Part shown: piece after piece, positions 42,694 to 51,574 of the stretch
How positions within the stretch are numbered: position 1 is the stretch's first letter
Layout: each line of letters opens with the position of its first letter
NCBI GenBank assembly: GCA_963676655.2
Contig: CAXXKX010000005.1
Location: 434,001 to 498,000 of the forward strand
Source: G963676655 sp963676655
GTDB lineage: Bacteria; Verrucomicrobiota; Lentisphaeria; Victivallales; Victivallaceae
DNA: 64,000 bases
Reading direction: 5' to 3'
Translations under genes and position numbers: made by a program
Notes under the pieces: generated by a model
The model's input: only the letters and a program-made list of their open reading frames with translations
Told to the model about the DNA's origin: nothing
Databases searched by the model: none

Positions 42694-45485
42694 TGTTCGA
42701 ACTGCGACCTTATCAAAAGGAAGCGGTCGAGGCGGTTTATGAGCATTTGCGGACGCGGGACGATAACCCGTGTGTGGTTTTGCCGACCGGATGTCATGTT
42801 AAGGATCATCCTGTTCTTATGTATGACGGGACGATACGCCGGGTACAGGACGTGCGCGTCGGCGAGCGGATTATGGGAAACGATTCCACTCCGAGAAATG
42901 TTCTTGCATTATGCCGAGGCCGGGAAAAAATGTATCGAATTGTGCCTTTGCGAGGAGAAGATTTTATTGTAAATGAAAATCATATTCTTTCTCTTGTCAG
43001 CACAAATGAGAGTAATATAAAGAGTTCTCCCTGTATTCAGAACGGAGGTGAAATAACCAATATTTCAGTCAGGGAATATCTGAAAAAGGCGAAATCATGG
43101 AAACATCTGCGTAAGCTTTACCGTGTGCCGGTGGACTATGATATTGAGGTGGATTTACCCATGCCGCCATATATTCTCGGTCTACTTATCGGCGACGGGT
43201 GCATTGCATATGACGTTTCTTATACTTCGGCCGACGAAGAACTCGGAGACGTGTTCATCCGTTATGCGGACTCAATGGGATGCCGGGTTCATGTACACGA
43301 AAACAGTACCGGAGTGCCGACTTATTCGCTGGTCTACAGCAAAGGCAGCTATAATCCGGTAAAATTAATTCTCGAGTGCCTGGGATTATGGGGGCATTTG
43401 GCGGAAAGCAAGTTCATCCCTCACCGGTATCTGGTTGCAAACCGTGATTCGAGATTGCAGTTATTGGCCGGGCTGCTGGATTCAGATGGCTATTTGACAT
43501 GCGGCGGCTTTGAATATGTGACGAAGTCGCAGGAATTGGCCGATGATATCGCGCAACTGGCACGTTCTCTAGGGTTTCGTGTGACAGTCAAAGAGAAATA
43601 CGCATCGTGTCAAACCGGAGCCGGAGGTTGGTATTTCAGGCTGCATATAAATGGCGATATAAGCGTTATTCCGTGCCGGCGCAAACGGCATATGAAGCTA
43701 AAGCAAACCCGCCGCCAGAAAAAAAATGTTCTTCGTACAGGTTTTGCCGTTGAGGAACTGCCGGAGGATGACTTTTACGGTTTTGCGCTTGACGGCAACC
43801 ATCTCTATGTGGATGGGAATTTTTTCGTCCATCACAATACCGGCAAAAGTCTCTGCATCGCCCAGATCGTTTCCGATGCCGTTCAAAAATGGTCTGGACG
43901 AGTGCTGATCCTGGCTCACGTAAAAGAGCTTCTGGAACAGAACGCCGACAAGATTCGCGCCCTTTGCCCGGACCTGAACATCGGCGTCTATTCGGCCGGG
44001 CTGAACAGCCGGGATACCGATCACGCGGTGATCGTCGCGGGAATTCAGTCGGTCTACAAACGGGCCTGCGAACTGGGCTCGTTTGACCTGGTGCTGGTAG
44101 ACGAAGCGCACCTGATCGCCTCGGACGGCGAAGGGATGTATCGAACGTTTCTTGAGGATGCCAGGGTGGTAAATCCCAATCTCCGAATTATCGGCCTGAC
44201 CGCGACGCCGTACCGGATGAAGGGCGGACTGATCTGTAAAGAAGAGAACTTGCTTAATCATGTCTGCTACGAGGCTGGACTTAAGGAAATGATTGCGCAG
44301 GGTTACCTGTCTAAACTGGTCTCCCGAGCCGGAAAAGCGGAGGCGCGGTTCGATGGTCTGCACGTTCGTGGTGGCGAATTTATCTCGTCTGAAGTAGAGA
44401 ACCTGATGGACGATGCCCAACTGGTGGACGCCGCCTGTCGGGAGATCGTCAGTTTGACCAAGGATCGTAATTCGGTATTGATCTTTACCTCCAGTGTGGA
44501 TCACTGTCAACATGTCGCGGAGAAAATCACCTCGTATTCCAGACTGGAATGCGCCATCGTGACTGGTTCGACTCCGGCCTGTGTCCGGGCCGAAACGATC
44601 GCGAGATTCAAGGGCGAGGAAGTTCCCGCCGATTTGTTCAGCAACAAAGGGCCGATCAAGTATCTGGCTAACGTCAACGTACTGACGACCGGTTTCGACG
44701 CCACTAACACTGATTGCATTGTGTTATTGCGTCCGACCAACTCTCCGGGGCTGCTGGTTCAGATGATCGGACGCGGAACCAGACTGCATCCGGGTAAGGA
44801 AAATTGTCTGGTACTGGATTACGGCGGCAACATCATGCGGCATGGTCCGGTGGACATGATACAGATCAAAGAACCCGGTAACGGCTCCGGCGAGGCCCCG
44901 GCCAAGAAATGTCCGGAGTGCCTGGCGCTCATCCACGCGGCCTATATGACATGTCCGGAATGCGGCTATCAATTTCCGCCACCGGAAAAAAGCAACCTGA
45001 ACGCCCATGCGGAAGCCGCCGGGGTGCTTTCAGGTCAGATCAGCTACTTCGATTATGAAGTGCACACGGTCGAATACAGCGTCCATCACAAGCGCGGCGC
45101 CCCGGATGACGCGCCACAAACCATGCGGGTCGAATACTGCACTGGCTATAACCGCTACGAAAGCGAATGGGTCTGCCCGGAACACACCGGATACGCGAGA
45201 CGCAAATTTGAAGCCTGGTGGAAACGCCGCTCGAAGATTGATCCTCCAACTTCCGCCCACGAGGCGGTTCTGCTGGCGACCGATGGAGCGCTGGCCAGAC
45301 CGTCGAAGATCATCGTCAAATCGGTAGCCGGGGAGAAGTTCGTCAGCATTGCGGATTACGAACTCGGGCCAATCCCCAATTATTGTCCGGAACCTGGCTA
45401 TTACGACCCGTACGACGGTCTGCGAGATACCGCTCCTGACGGCAGCGGAGAGGATGATGACGAGGAGGAAAAAATACCATTTTAG
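42693..45485 (+). CDS. SF2 DEAD/DEAH helicase interrupted by an intein
   Basis: 930-residue precursor. N extein MFELRPYQKEAVEAVYEHLR...LPTG (1-33); intein residues 34-382; C extein resumes TGKSLC, so splicing rebuilds the Walker A motif PTGTGKS. DEAH is at residues 470-473, and the second RecA domain has VLTTGFDATNTDCIVLLRPT and QMIGRGTRLHPGK. Zn-like CPECLALIHAAYMTCPECG follows. The mature helicase is about 581 residues, probably for phage DNA replication. Walker A is a frequent intein insertion site. Confidence 0.93.
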   Translation: MFELRPYQKEAVEAVYEHLRTRDDNPCVVLPTGCHVKDHPVLMYDGTIRRVQDVRVGERIMGNDSTPRNVLALCRGREKMYRIVPLRGEDFIVNENHILSLVSTNESNIKSSPCIQNGGEITNISVREYLKKAKSWKHLRKLYRVPVDYDIEVDLPMPPYILGLLIGDGCIAYDVSYTSADEELGDVFIRYADSMGCRVHVHENSTGVPTYSLVYSKGSYNPVKLILECLGLWGHLAESKFIPHRYLVANRDSRLQLLAGLLDSDGYLTCGGFEYVTKSQELADDIAQLARSLGFRVTVKEKYASCQTGAGGWYFRLHINGDISVIPCRRKRHMKLKQTRRQKKNVLRTGFAVEELPEDDFYGFALDGNHLYVDGNFFVHHNTGKSLCIAQIVSDAVQKWSGRVLILAHVKELLEQNADKIRALCPDLNIGVYSAGLNSRDTDHAVIVAGIQSVYKRACELGSFDLVLVDEAHLIASDGEGMYRTFLEDARVVNPNLRIIGLTATPYRMKGGLICKEENLLNHVCYEAGLKEMIAQGYLSKLVSRAGKAEARFDGLHVRGGEFISSEVENLMDDAQLVDAACREIVSLTKDRNSVLIFTSSVDHCQHVAEKITSYSRLECAIVTGSTPACVRAETIARFKGEEVPADLFSNKGPIKYLANVNVLTTGFDATNTDCIVLLRPTNSPGLLVQMIGRGTRLHPGKENCLVLDYGGNIMRHGPVDMIQIKEPGNGSGEAPAKKCPECLALIHAAYMTCPECGYQFPPPEKSNLNAHAEAAGVLSGQISYFDYEVHTVEYSVHHKRGAPDDAPQTMRVEYCTGYNRYESEWVCPEHTGYARRKFEAWWKRRSKIDPPTSAHEAVLLATDGALARPSKIIVKSVAGEKFVSIADYELGPIPNYCPEPGYYDPYDGLRDTAPDGSGEDDDEEEKIPF
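42792..43838 (+). other. Intein with LAGLIDADG homing endonuclease domain
   Basis: 349 residues from Cys (CHVKDHPVLMYDG, block A) to HHN (block G) with Thr as the +1 residue. Block B GEDFIVNENHILSL has the conserved His. Two LAGLIDADG motifs: ILGLLIGDG and LLAGLLDSDG, both with acidic residues, so the nuclease may be active. Block F is YGFALDGNHLYVDG. Confidence 0.93.
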
Positions 45486-45494
45486 GAATAAGAA

Positions 45495-45953
45495 ATGCAT
45501 AAAGAATGCTTTAAATGTAAAAGGATCTTGTCTCTGACTGAGTTTTATGAGCACCCCGGAATGGCAGATGGGCATCTGAATAAATGTAAAGAGTGTACAC
45601 GCTCTGATGCGTTGCAGAACCGCCGCAAACGAGTTCAATATTACCGGGAGTATGACAGAATGCGAACTTCATTACCTCATAGAATAAATTTAAGAAAAGA
45701 TATCTTAAGAAAGCAAAAGGAAATGGAACCGGAAAAATACCATGCTCGAACAATGGCTAGTAATGCGGTAAGAGATGGACGATTAATCAAGGAGGATCAT
45801 TGTTATTTTTGTGGGAGTAAGGTTAGGTTGGAAATGCATCATCCTGATTATTCTCAGCCATTACGAGTGTATTGGCTATGCAAAATATGCCATAGAAAAC
45901 TTGATAACATGGAAAAACTGGGAATAAGAGAACTATCCAAGAATAATCTCTGA
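45495..45953 (+). CDS. HNH endonuclease-like protein with N-terminal zinc ribbon
   Basis: 152 residues. N-terminal CxxC...CxxC (CFKCKR; CKECTR), then a McrA/HNH-like end: CYFCGSKVRLEMHHPDYSQP and CKICHRKLD. It lies 9 bp after the intein-bearing helicase, a typical spot for phage homing or packaging-associated HNH genes. AT-richer than neighbours, which suggests separate acquisition. Confidence 0.78.
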   Translation: MHKECFKCKRILSLTEFYEHPGMADGHLNKCKECTRSDALQNRRKRVQYYREYDRMRTSLPHRINLRKDILRKQKEMEPEKYHARTMASNAVRDGRLIKEDHCYFCGSKVRLEMHHPDYSQPLRVYWLCKICHRKLDNMEKLGIRELSKNNL

Positions 45954-45988
45954 AATGCAATCTGCTTCACTATAAAAGGAAATATACC

Positions 45989-46216
45989 ATGCCGATAACA
46001 AAAAAATGTTCAAGGTGCCATGAGACATACTCTTCACCTCGCCGTTCCAGGTTCGGGCAAATCTGCCCGTGGTGCGAGGACAGCATGATCATGGCCGAAC
46101 GCGAACTCAGTTTCCAATGCGGAATTCGTCCGCTGAACGAACTGGACATCATCGAATTCAACAAATACTGGCTGGCAAAAGACGCCGTAAATATGAAAGC
46201 CGGTATCGGAAGGTAA
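45989..46216 (+). CDS. Small zinc-ribbon protein
   Basis: 75 residues with an AAAAGGAA ribosome binding site. Cys pairs CSRCHETY and CPWCED form a likely zinc knuckle. The stop is 2 bp before the primase start, so it is probably coupled to it. Confidence 0.65.
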   Translation: MPITKKCSRCHETYSSPRRSRFGQICPWCEDSMIMAERELSFQCGIRPLNELDIIEFNKYWLAKDAVNMKAGIGR

Positions 46217-46218
46217 AT

Positions 46219-48480
46219 ATGGGCAATGGAAACATTACCGGGGAGATCGCGCAGCTCTATCTCGCAGCCGGGTTGTCGGTGCTCCCGGCCGATCTCAAAC
46301 GAAAATTTCCGGCGCTGAAACAGTGGAAAGAGTACCAGGAACGCCTGCCGTACGAAAACGAGGTTGGCGCATGGTTTGCTAATAACCATGACGCCTTGTG
46401 CATCGTTACCGGAAGGGTGTCCGGCAACCTTGAATTGATCGACTTCGACCACGGCGGTGAGCTGTTCGGAGCATGGATGAGTAACGTTTCAAACCTGGCT
46501 CCCGGCCTGACGGATCGACTGCTTATCGAAACCTCGCAGTCCGGCGGCTGGCATGTCGTTTACCGCTGCGAAAGCGAAGTCGGCAAGAACATGAAGTTAG
46601 CCCAGGGCGAACGCAACGGCAATGTGATTACGCTGATCGAAACGCGCGGAAACGGCGGGATTTTTCTCTGTTCGCCGTCTACCGGATACGAGTTGATGCA
46701 GGGCGATTTCAGCAATATCCCGATGTTGAATCAAGACGAACGGGAATCACTCCTTCAGGCGGCGAGGGAACTTAACGAAGCAGTAAAAGAGGAAAAGAAA
46801 CCTGACGAAATTACCAAAGACGACGGGACGTTCGAGCTGCGCCCCGGCGATGATTACAATAACCGCTGCGACCTGAAAGAATTGTTACTTAAGCACGGCT
46901 GGACCTATATTTACAGTTCGAAAGGGAATGATTATTACCGCAGGCCAGGCAAGGACTCCGGTTCGTGTTCGGCCTCGTTAAAGGATAATGTTTTTTACGT
47001 CTTCAGCTCAAACGCCCAGCCGTTCGAGCCGGAACAGGGCTATTCGCCGTTCAGCGTCTACGCGCTGTTGGAGCATGACAGAAATTTCACCAAGGCCGCT
47101 GGGACGCTTTATGAACAGGGCTACGGCATAACGAAAAAGACCGATGACGTCAATTTGTCCGGTATCCTGACGAAAATTCCCGAACCTCAAATCATCACTC
47201 CGCCAGGGATTTTGATTCCTGGCGAAGAAGAACTGATCGATCCGGGCATCCTGCCGGAACATCTGTTGTCGGTCTCCGGTTTCATCAACGAGGTAACCGA
47301 ATACACTATGAAGACCGCGCCATACCCCAACCGTACCCTGGCTTTTACCGGGGCATTGGCCTTTCTGTCGTTTTTGTTGGCCAGACGGGTCCGGGACTGC
47401 GCGGACAGTCGGTCGAACGTCTATCTGGTCGCGCTGGCAAACTCCGGCGCGGGTAAGGATCATCCCAGAAAGGTGAACATGAATATCGCTTATGAAATCG
47501 GGCTGCACTGCCATCTGGGCGACGCCTTCGCCTCGGGTGAAGGGCTGCAGGACGCCATGGCGCATTACAATTACATGCTGTTTCAGACCGACGAAATCGA
47601 CGGCATGCTGCGATCCATCAACGATTTTCCGGATTCGCGGCACGAGGCGCTGATGAACACCATGCTTAAGATGTACAGCGCGGCCAACAGCGTTTATGTG
47701 CCGAGAAAAAGGGCCGGTGTGGCCGAGGCCGCGCCGATCGTCAACCCGTCGCTGACACTATACGGCAGCGCGGTCCCGAAATATTATTATGAATCGCTGA
47801 ACGAACGGATGCTGAGCAACGGCTTTTTCGCGCGCCTCCTGATTTTCGAGTCGGAAATGCGCGGCGAGGGTCAGGAGCCCGAGCTTACGCCGGTCCCGGC
47901 CAAGATCATCGATACGGCAAACTACTGGGCTAATTTCAGTACCTCCCAGCACGGCCGGGCCAATCTCAGGAATGTTTACCCCGAACCCTTCGTCATCCCG
48001 GCCGTGCCGGAGGCGGTGCTTCTTTATAAGGAAGTACGGCAGTCCAGCGAGGAGTATTACCGCAAGGCCGAGTTGATCAAGGATCATGCCGGGATGTCGG
48101 TCTGGACGCGCGCCTACGAAAAGGTACGCAAGCTGGCCTTGATCTACGCCGCCAGCGTCAACAGCCACGCGCCCGTGATCACCCCGGATGCCGTACTGTG
48201 GGCCTGGGAGGTGGTAAAGCATCAGACCTTCAAGATGCTCTTTATGGCCCGGCTGCATGTGGCGGAAAACCCTTTCCACGGCATGTGCCTTAAGATGGAA
48301 CAGAAGCTGGCCACGTCCCCGGACCGGGCGGCAACAAGGTCGGATATCCTCAGATGCCTTAAGTGCAAGGCCGGGGAACTGGACGAGGTCGTCGAATCTT
48401 TATTGCAGCAGGAGCGGATTATCAAGGTGGACATTCAGACGAAAACCAAGCCGGCCGCCGGGTATAAACTGATCGTGTAA
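46219..48480 (+). CDS. Phage primase-helicase (Prim-Pol domain plus DUF3987-like ATPase)
   Basis: 753 residues from ATG 46219 (GGAAGG ribosome binding site). N-terminal bifunctional primase/polymerase domain: AAGLSVLPADLKRKFPALKQW, LELIDFDHGG (catalytic acidic pair), ETSQSGGWHVVYRC, ETRGNGGIFLCSPS. The middle resembles the PriCT/linker part. The C-terminal ATPase contains ALANSGAGKDHPRK (Walker A) and FQTDEIDGM (Walker B). The iteron array directly downstream supports a replication-initiator role. Confidence 0.85.
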   Translation: MGNGNITGEIAQLYLAAGLSVLPADLKRKFPALKQWKEYQERLPYENEVGAWFANNHDALCIVTGRVSGNLELIDFDHGGELFGAWMSNVSNLAPGLTDRLLIETSQSGGWHVVYRCESEVGKNMKLAQGERNGNVITLIETRGNGGIFLCSPSTGYELMQGDFSNIPMLNQDERESLLQAARELNEAVKEEKKPDEITKDDGTFELRPGDDYNNRCDLKELLLKHGWTYIYSSKGNDYYRRPGKDSGSCSASLKDNVFYVFSSNAQPFEPEQGYSPFSVYALLEHDRNFTKAAGTLYEQGYGITKKTDDVNLSGILTKIPEPQIITPPGILIPGEEELIDPGILPEHLLSVSGFINEVTEYTMKTAPYPNRTLAFTGALAFLSFLLARRVRDCADSRSNVYLVALANSGAGKDHPRKVNMNIAYEIGLHCHLGDAFASGEGLQDAMAHYNYMLFQTDEIDGMLRSINDFPDSRHEALMNTMLKMYSAANSVYVPRKRAGVAEAAPIVNPSLTLYGSAVPKYYYESLNERMLSNGFFARLLIFESEMRGEGQEPELTPVPAKIIDTANYWANFSTSQHGRANLRNVYPEPFVIPAVPEAVLLYKEVRQSSEEYYRKAELIKDHAGMSVWTRAYEKVRKLALIYAASVNSHAPVITPDAVLWAWEVVKHQTFKMLFMARLHVAENPFHGMCLKMEQKLATSPDRAATRSDILRCLKCKAGELDEVVESLLQQERIIKVDIQTKTKPAAGYKLIV

Positions 48481-48946
48481 AAAGGTGGAGAAGTGAAGTG
48501 AAAATATTCCTTTTTTTTCGCTTCCGTAGCGAAGTGAAGTTTGAAGCGTTTTTTCGCCATCCGTCGTACGGATAATCTTTCGCCGAATCTTTCACTAATC
48601 TTTCACAATCTTTCACCCGGCGGTGAAAGATTCGGGCCGAAAATGGGCGAAAGAAGGCTTTTTTAGCAGTTTTTTTCCTTTTTCCCGGTTTTTAACGGGA
48701 AATCTTTCACCGGGCGGTGAAAGATTAGTGAAAGATTTAGTGAAAGATTTAAAAGTTATAAATAACTAATAATAATATATATATAATTATCAATAATAAA
48801 TCTTTCACCAATTCACCCCACCCCCCTCTCGCAAAATGTGAGCGCGATACGCGCGTGAAGGTGAAAGATTTAAATTTTCGACTGGATTAGTAGCCAGATA
48901 AGAGCTTTACATGTAACAACCGTTAACCAATCAAAGGTGTCATCCG
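48481..48946. other. Probable phage replication origin with iterons
   Basis: The 10-mer AATCTTTCAC or its complement occurs perfectly ten times: starts 48586, 48597, 48607, 48701, 48799 (+) and 48623, 48717, 48728, 48740, 48861 (-). Two pairs form inverted repeats around CCGGCGG-type centres (48607-48632 and 48701-48726). An extremely AT-rich stretch (48750-48800) suits strand opening. It lies directly after the primase-helicase gene. Palindromic element copy C (GCTTCCGTAG at 48520-48529) is at the left end. Confidence 0.8.
48519..48549. repeat. Dispersed palindromic element, copy C (reverse)
   Basis: CGCTTCCGTAGCGAAGTGAA and onward to TTGAAGCG; its reverse complement aligns with copies A and B (33627, 37183) including the CTACGGAAGC core. 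Confidence 0.6.
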
Positions 48947-49207
48947 ATGAAAAACAAAAGGTACGCAAACGCCGAGGAAGTTCTGCCGGCGGAATTAGTC
49001 GAACAGATCAAGGAGCATTTTTCCGGGACCATGCTTTACATCCCGCGGGAGAGGACATCAAGTTGTCAGACCCCGAATCTGATCATTTCGTTAGCTAAGT
49101 CAGGCGCGTCCACCGCCGAGATCGCCAGGATAGCGGGTGTTACCACCCGGAGAGTGAACCAGGTGATCTCAAAAAAGCGCAAGAAGACCTGGGAGTGGAT
49201 CGAATAA
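48947..49207 (+). CDS. Small Mor-like helix-turn-helix regulator
   Basis: 86 residues. LPAELVEQIKEHFSGTMLYIPRERTSS followed by a helix-turn-helix (TAEIARIAGVTTRRVNQVI) fits the Mor/C transcription-activator family of phage Mu, which activates middle or late genes. It is just downstream of the origin and upstream of the packaging genes, an apt position for a late-gene switch. Confidence 0.72.
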   Translation: MKNKRYANAEEVLPAELVEQIKEHFSGTMLYIPRERTSSCQTPNLIISLAKSGASTAEIARIAGVTTRRVNQVISKKRKKTWEWIE

Positions 49208-49527
49208 CGCCGCGAGTGCGCGGCCACCGCGCAAAGAGGCGCAAGGCGTGATAATACCGCGCTGGGGCCGTTCTGCGCGTTTGTGGGCGTCGAGGAGGGA
49301 GGATGTTTTTATCGTATCTAATGGAAACGATAAAGACGGTTCCTCTACAGCATAAACAACTTATAGGGCAGCGGAAGGAGCGGAGCTAATAAAGAGACTT
49401 GCTTGCTGGCGATAAAAAAATTCTATTCACTAATTACCAACCATTTATAAAAATCATATTTTAAAAAATTCACCGCTTTTTCAGGCGGTGTTTTTTTGTC
49501 AATTTTCCATCGAAAAGGAGAGATTTT
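49208..49527. other. Intergenic region with a possible 28-residue ORF and hairpins
   Basis: Hairpin TTTATCGT/ACGATAAA (49308-49334). A 28-codon frame, 49303-49389, follows an ideal GAGGAGGGAGG but its spacing is very tight and no homology is evident, so it is not called. A terminator at 49471-49497 ends the region. Confidence 0.45.
49471..49497 (+). terminator. Rho-independent terminator
   Basis: CACCGC and GCGGTG arms with an 8-nt loop, followed by seven Ts, 30 bp before the methyltransferase start. Confidence 0.85.
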
Positions 49528-50742
49528 ATGGAGATTATTCAAATGAAAATCGCGGACGTAATTCCTTACGAACGCAACCCGCGCATAAACGAAAACGCGG
49601 TCGAGGCCGTGGCCGAGTCGATTAAAGAATTCGGCTGGCATTCGCCGATTATCGTCGATGAGCAAAACATTATAATATGTGGACACACCCGGCTTTGCGC
49701 CGCCGAGCGCCTGGGGCTGGAAACCGTCCCGGTGCATATCGCCGAAGGGCTGACGCCGGAACAGGTCAAGGCCTATCGGATCGCTGACAACCGGACCGGA
49801 GAAATCGCGGAGTGGGATTATGATCTGCTGCCATTGGAACTAGCTGATCTACAGCAAGCCGATTTCGATCTGTCGCTTCTGGGCTTTGATGCGGACGAAC
49901 TGGACCGTCTGCTTAACGGCAGGGAAACGGTCACCGAGGGCATGACCGATCCGGATGAAGTTCCTGAAACTCCGGAAGCGCCGGTCAGCAAACGTGGAGA
50001 GATTTATCAACTCGGAGCGCATAAACTGATCTGTGGCGACGCCACCGACCGGGACGATCTCGAGGCGCTGATGGCCGGAGAAAAAGCCGATCTGCTGCTC
50101 CAGGACCCGCCGTACAACGTTGCCTACGAGGGCGGGACTGCTGATCATCTTACCATCCAGAATGACAACATGGATGATGAGGTCTTCTTCAATTTCCTGA
50201 CCGCGGCGTTCACCAACGCGGTCGAAACCATGGAGCCGGGCGCTTCGTACTACATCTTCCATGCCGACAGCGAGGGCTACAACTTCCGTGGAGCCTGCCG
50301 GGCGGCGGGGCTACAGGTGCGCCAGTGCCTGATCTGGAAAAAGGATTCTTTAGTCCTTGGAAGACAGGATTACCAGTGGCTGCATGAGCCGATTTTGTAC
50401 GGCTGGAAGGACGGTGCGGCGCACCGCTGGCAGTCAGACCGGAAACAGACCACTGTGCTGGAGTTCGACCGTCCGAAGAGAAGTGAATTGCATCCGACCA
50501 CGAAGCCGGTCGATATGCTTATTTACCTGATGCAGAACTCCAGTTTGAGCGGAGAACTGGTGCTGGATTGTTTCGGCGGTTCCGGCAGTACGCTGATCGC
50601 GGCCGAGCAGACCGGACGCAAAGCGTACCTCATGGAGTTGGACGACAAATATTGTGACGTCATCCGCAAACGCTGGGCCGAATTCGTCCACGGTGAAGGC
50701 TGCGAATGGCAGGCGTTAACCCCGGTAATATCTCAGAACTAA
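49528..50742 (+). CDS. ParB-domain fused DNA methyltransferase (beta-class, N6A/N4C)
   Basis: 404 residues. The N-terminal ParB fold (VIPYERNPRINENAVEAVAESI, IICGHTRLCAAERLG) is fused to a methyltransferase: catalytic DPPYNVAYEGG near residue 193 and the later SAM loop LDCFGGSGSTLIAAEQ near 350. This order marks the beta class. Such proteins are usual in prophages, where they modify phage DNA against host restriction. Good ribosome binding site (AAAGGAGAG). Confidence 0.92.
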   Translation: MEIIQMKIADVIPYERNPRINENAVEAVAESIKEFGWHSPIIVDEQNIIICGHTRLCAAERLGLETVPVHIAEGLTPEQVKAYRIADNRTGEIAEWDYDLLPLELADLQQADFDLSLLGFDADELDRLLNGRETVTEGMTDPDEVPETPEAPVSKRGEIYQLGAHKLICGDATDRDDLEALMAGEKADLLLQDPPYNVAYEGGTADHLTIQNDNMDDEVFFNFLTAAFTNAVETMEPGASYYIFHADSEGYNFRGACRAAGLQVRQCLIWKKDSLVLGRQDYQWLHEPILYGWKDGAAHRWQSDRKQTTVLEFDRPKRSELHPTTKPVDMLIYLMQNSSLSGELVLDCFGGSGSTLIAAEQTGRKAYLMELDDKYCDVIRKRWAEFVHGEGCEWQALTPVISQN

Positions 50743-50768
50743 TCAACCCTTAACAGGAGAAAAGTAAA

Positions 50769-51377
50769 ATGAATAAAATCGAAAAAATGTTCAATGACCG
50801 CCCTGTAAGAATCATCGAAAAAGATGGGGAACCTTGGTTTATCGCAAAAGACGTGTGTGATGCGCTGGAGCTGAGTAATCCCAGAACAAGTTTATCTCTT
50901 TTGGATGATGATGAAAAGGGCGTCCACAGTATGGACTCCCTTGGCGGCATTCAAGATATGACCATTGTCAATGAATCAGGATTGTACTCTCTCATCCTCC
51001 GTAGTCGCAAGCCGAGAGCCAGGGCTTTTAAGCGATGGATAACCCATGAGGTTCTGCCCTCTATCCGCAAAACCGGCAGTTATGTTTCAGAACACATTTC
51101 CGATGCGCAACGCGATGCATTGATCGACAAACTGGTTCAGGAGAAAGTCGCTGCGGCTAAACAGATCGGCAGGCTTGAAGAACGCAATCGGATACTGAGT
51201 CACTTTGAGCCGACAGGCAAGCCGGGAGAAATCTCTCCTGCAACCGGTAGGCCCAAGCTGAATTATCGACGCGGATGCTATACCAGCGGACGCGGCCCTT
51301 CGATTAGAACTATCCTGTACCAGGAAAACCCGAGGTTGGCGGAGATGATTTTCGGCCCCAAAAGGAACAGAACATGA
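50769..51377 (+). CDS. Bro-N domain phage antirepressor
   Basis: 202 residues. Bro-N: FNDRPVRIIEKDGEPWFIAKDVCDALEL, VNESGLYSLILRSRKPRARAFKRWITHEVLPSIRKTG. The C-terminal half is a coiled coil plus a basic tail. It probably antagonises a phage repressor. CAGGAG ribosome binding site. It overlaps the next gene by 4 bp. Confidence 0.92.
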   Translation: MNKIEKMFNDRPVRIIEKDGEPWFIAKDVCDALELSNPRTSLSLLDDDEKGVHSMDSLGGIQDMTIVNESGLYSLILRSRKPRARAFKRWITHEVLPSIRKTGSYVSEHISDAQRDALIDKLVQEKVAAAKQIGRLEERNRILSHFEPTGKPGEISPATGRPKLNYRRGCYTSGRGPSIRTILYQENPRLAEMIFGPKRNRT

Positions 51378-51574
51378 GTAATTCTCTATCCTTGACCTCC
51401 CTGCCGCCGGACATGCTGGTCAAGCTGCTCAAACAGGCCGGATGCCGAACCGTTACGGAAGAGACCCTCGCGTCGGATGTCGAATCCGGCGCTCCGGTCA
51501 ACCCGGACGGAACCTTCAATCTCATAAAAATCGCCGCATATCTGGCGAAGGACACTGACGATGCCGCAAATTAA
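51374..51574 (+). CDS. Small phage protein upstream of TerL
   Basis: 66 residues with overlaps on both sides (4 and 14 bp). TLASDVESGAPVNPDGTFNLIKIAAYLAKD is a pattern seen in small proteins preceding terminases in related phages. A small terminase subunit or adaptor is possible but not shown. Confidence 0.6.
   Translation: MSNSLSLTSLPPDMLVKLLKQAGCRTVTEETLASDVESGAPVNPDGTFNLIKIAAYLAKDTDDAAN

Noticed and set aside
43698..44513. 271-codon reverse frame opposite the helicase
   Set aside because: It crosses the intein/extein junction and has no start signal or motif.
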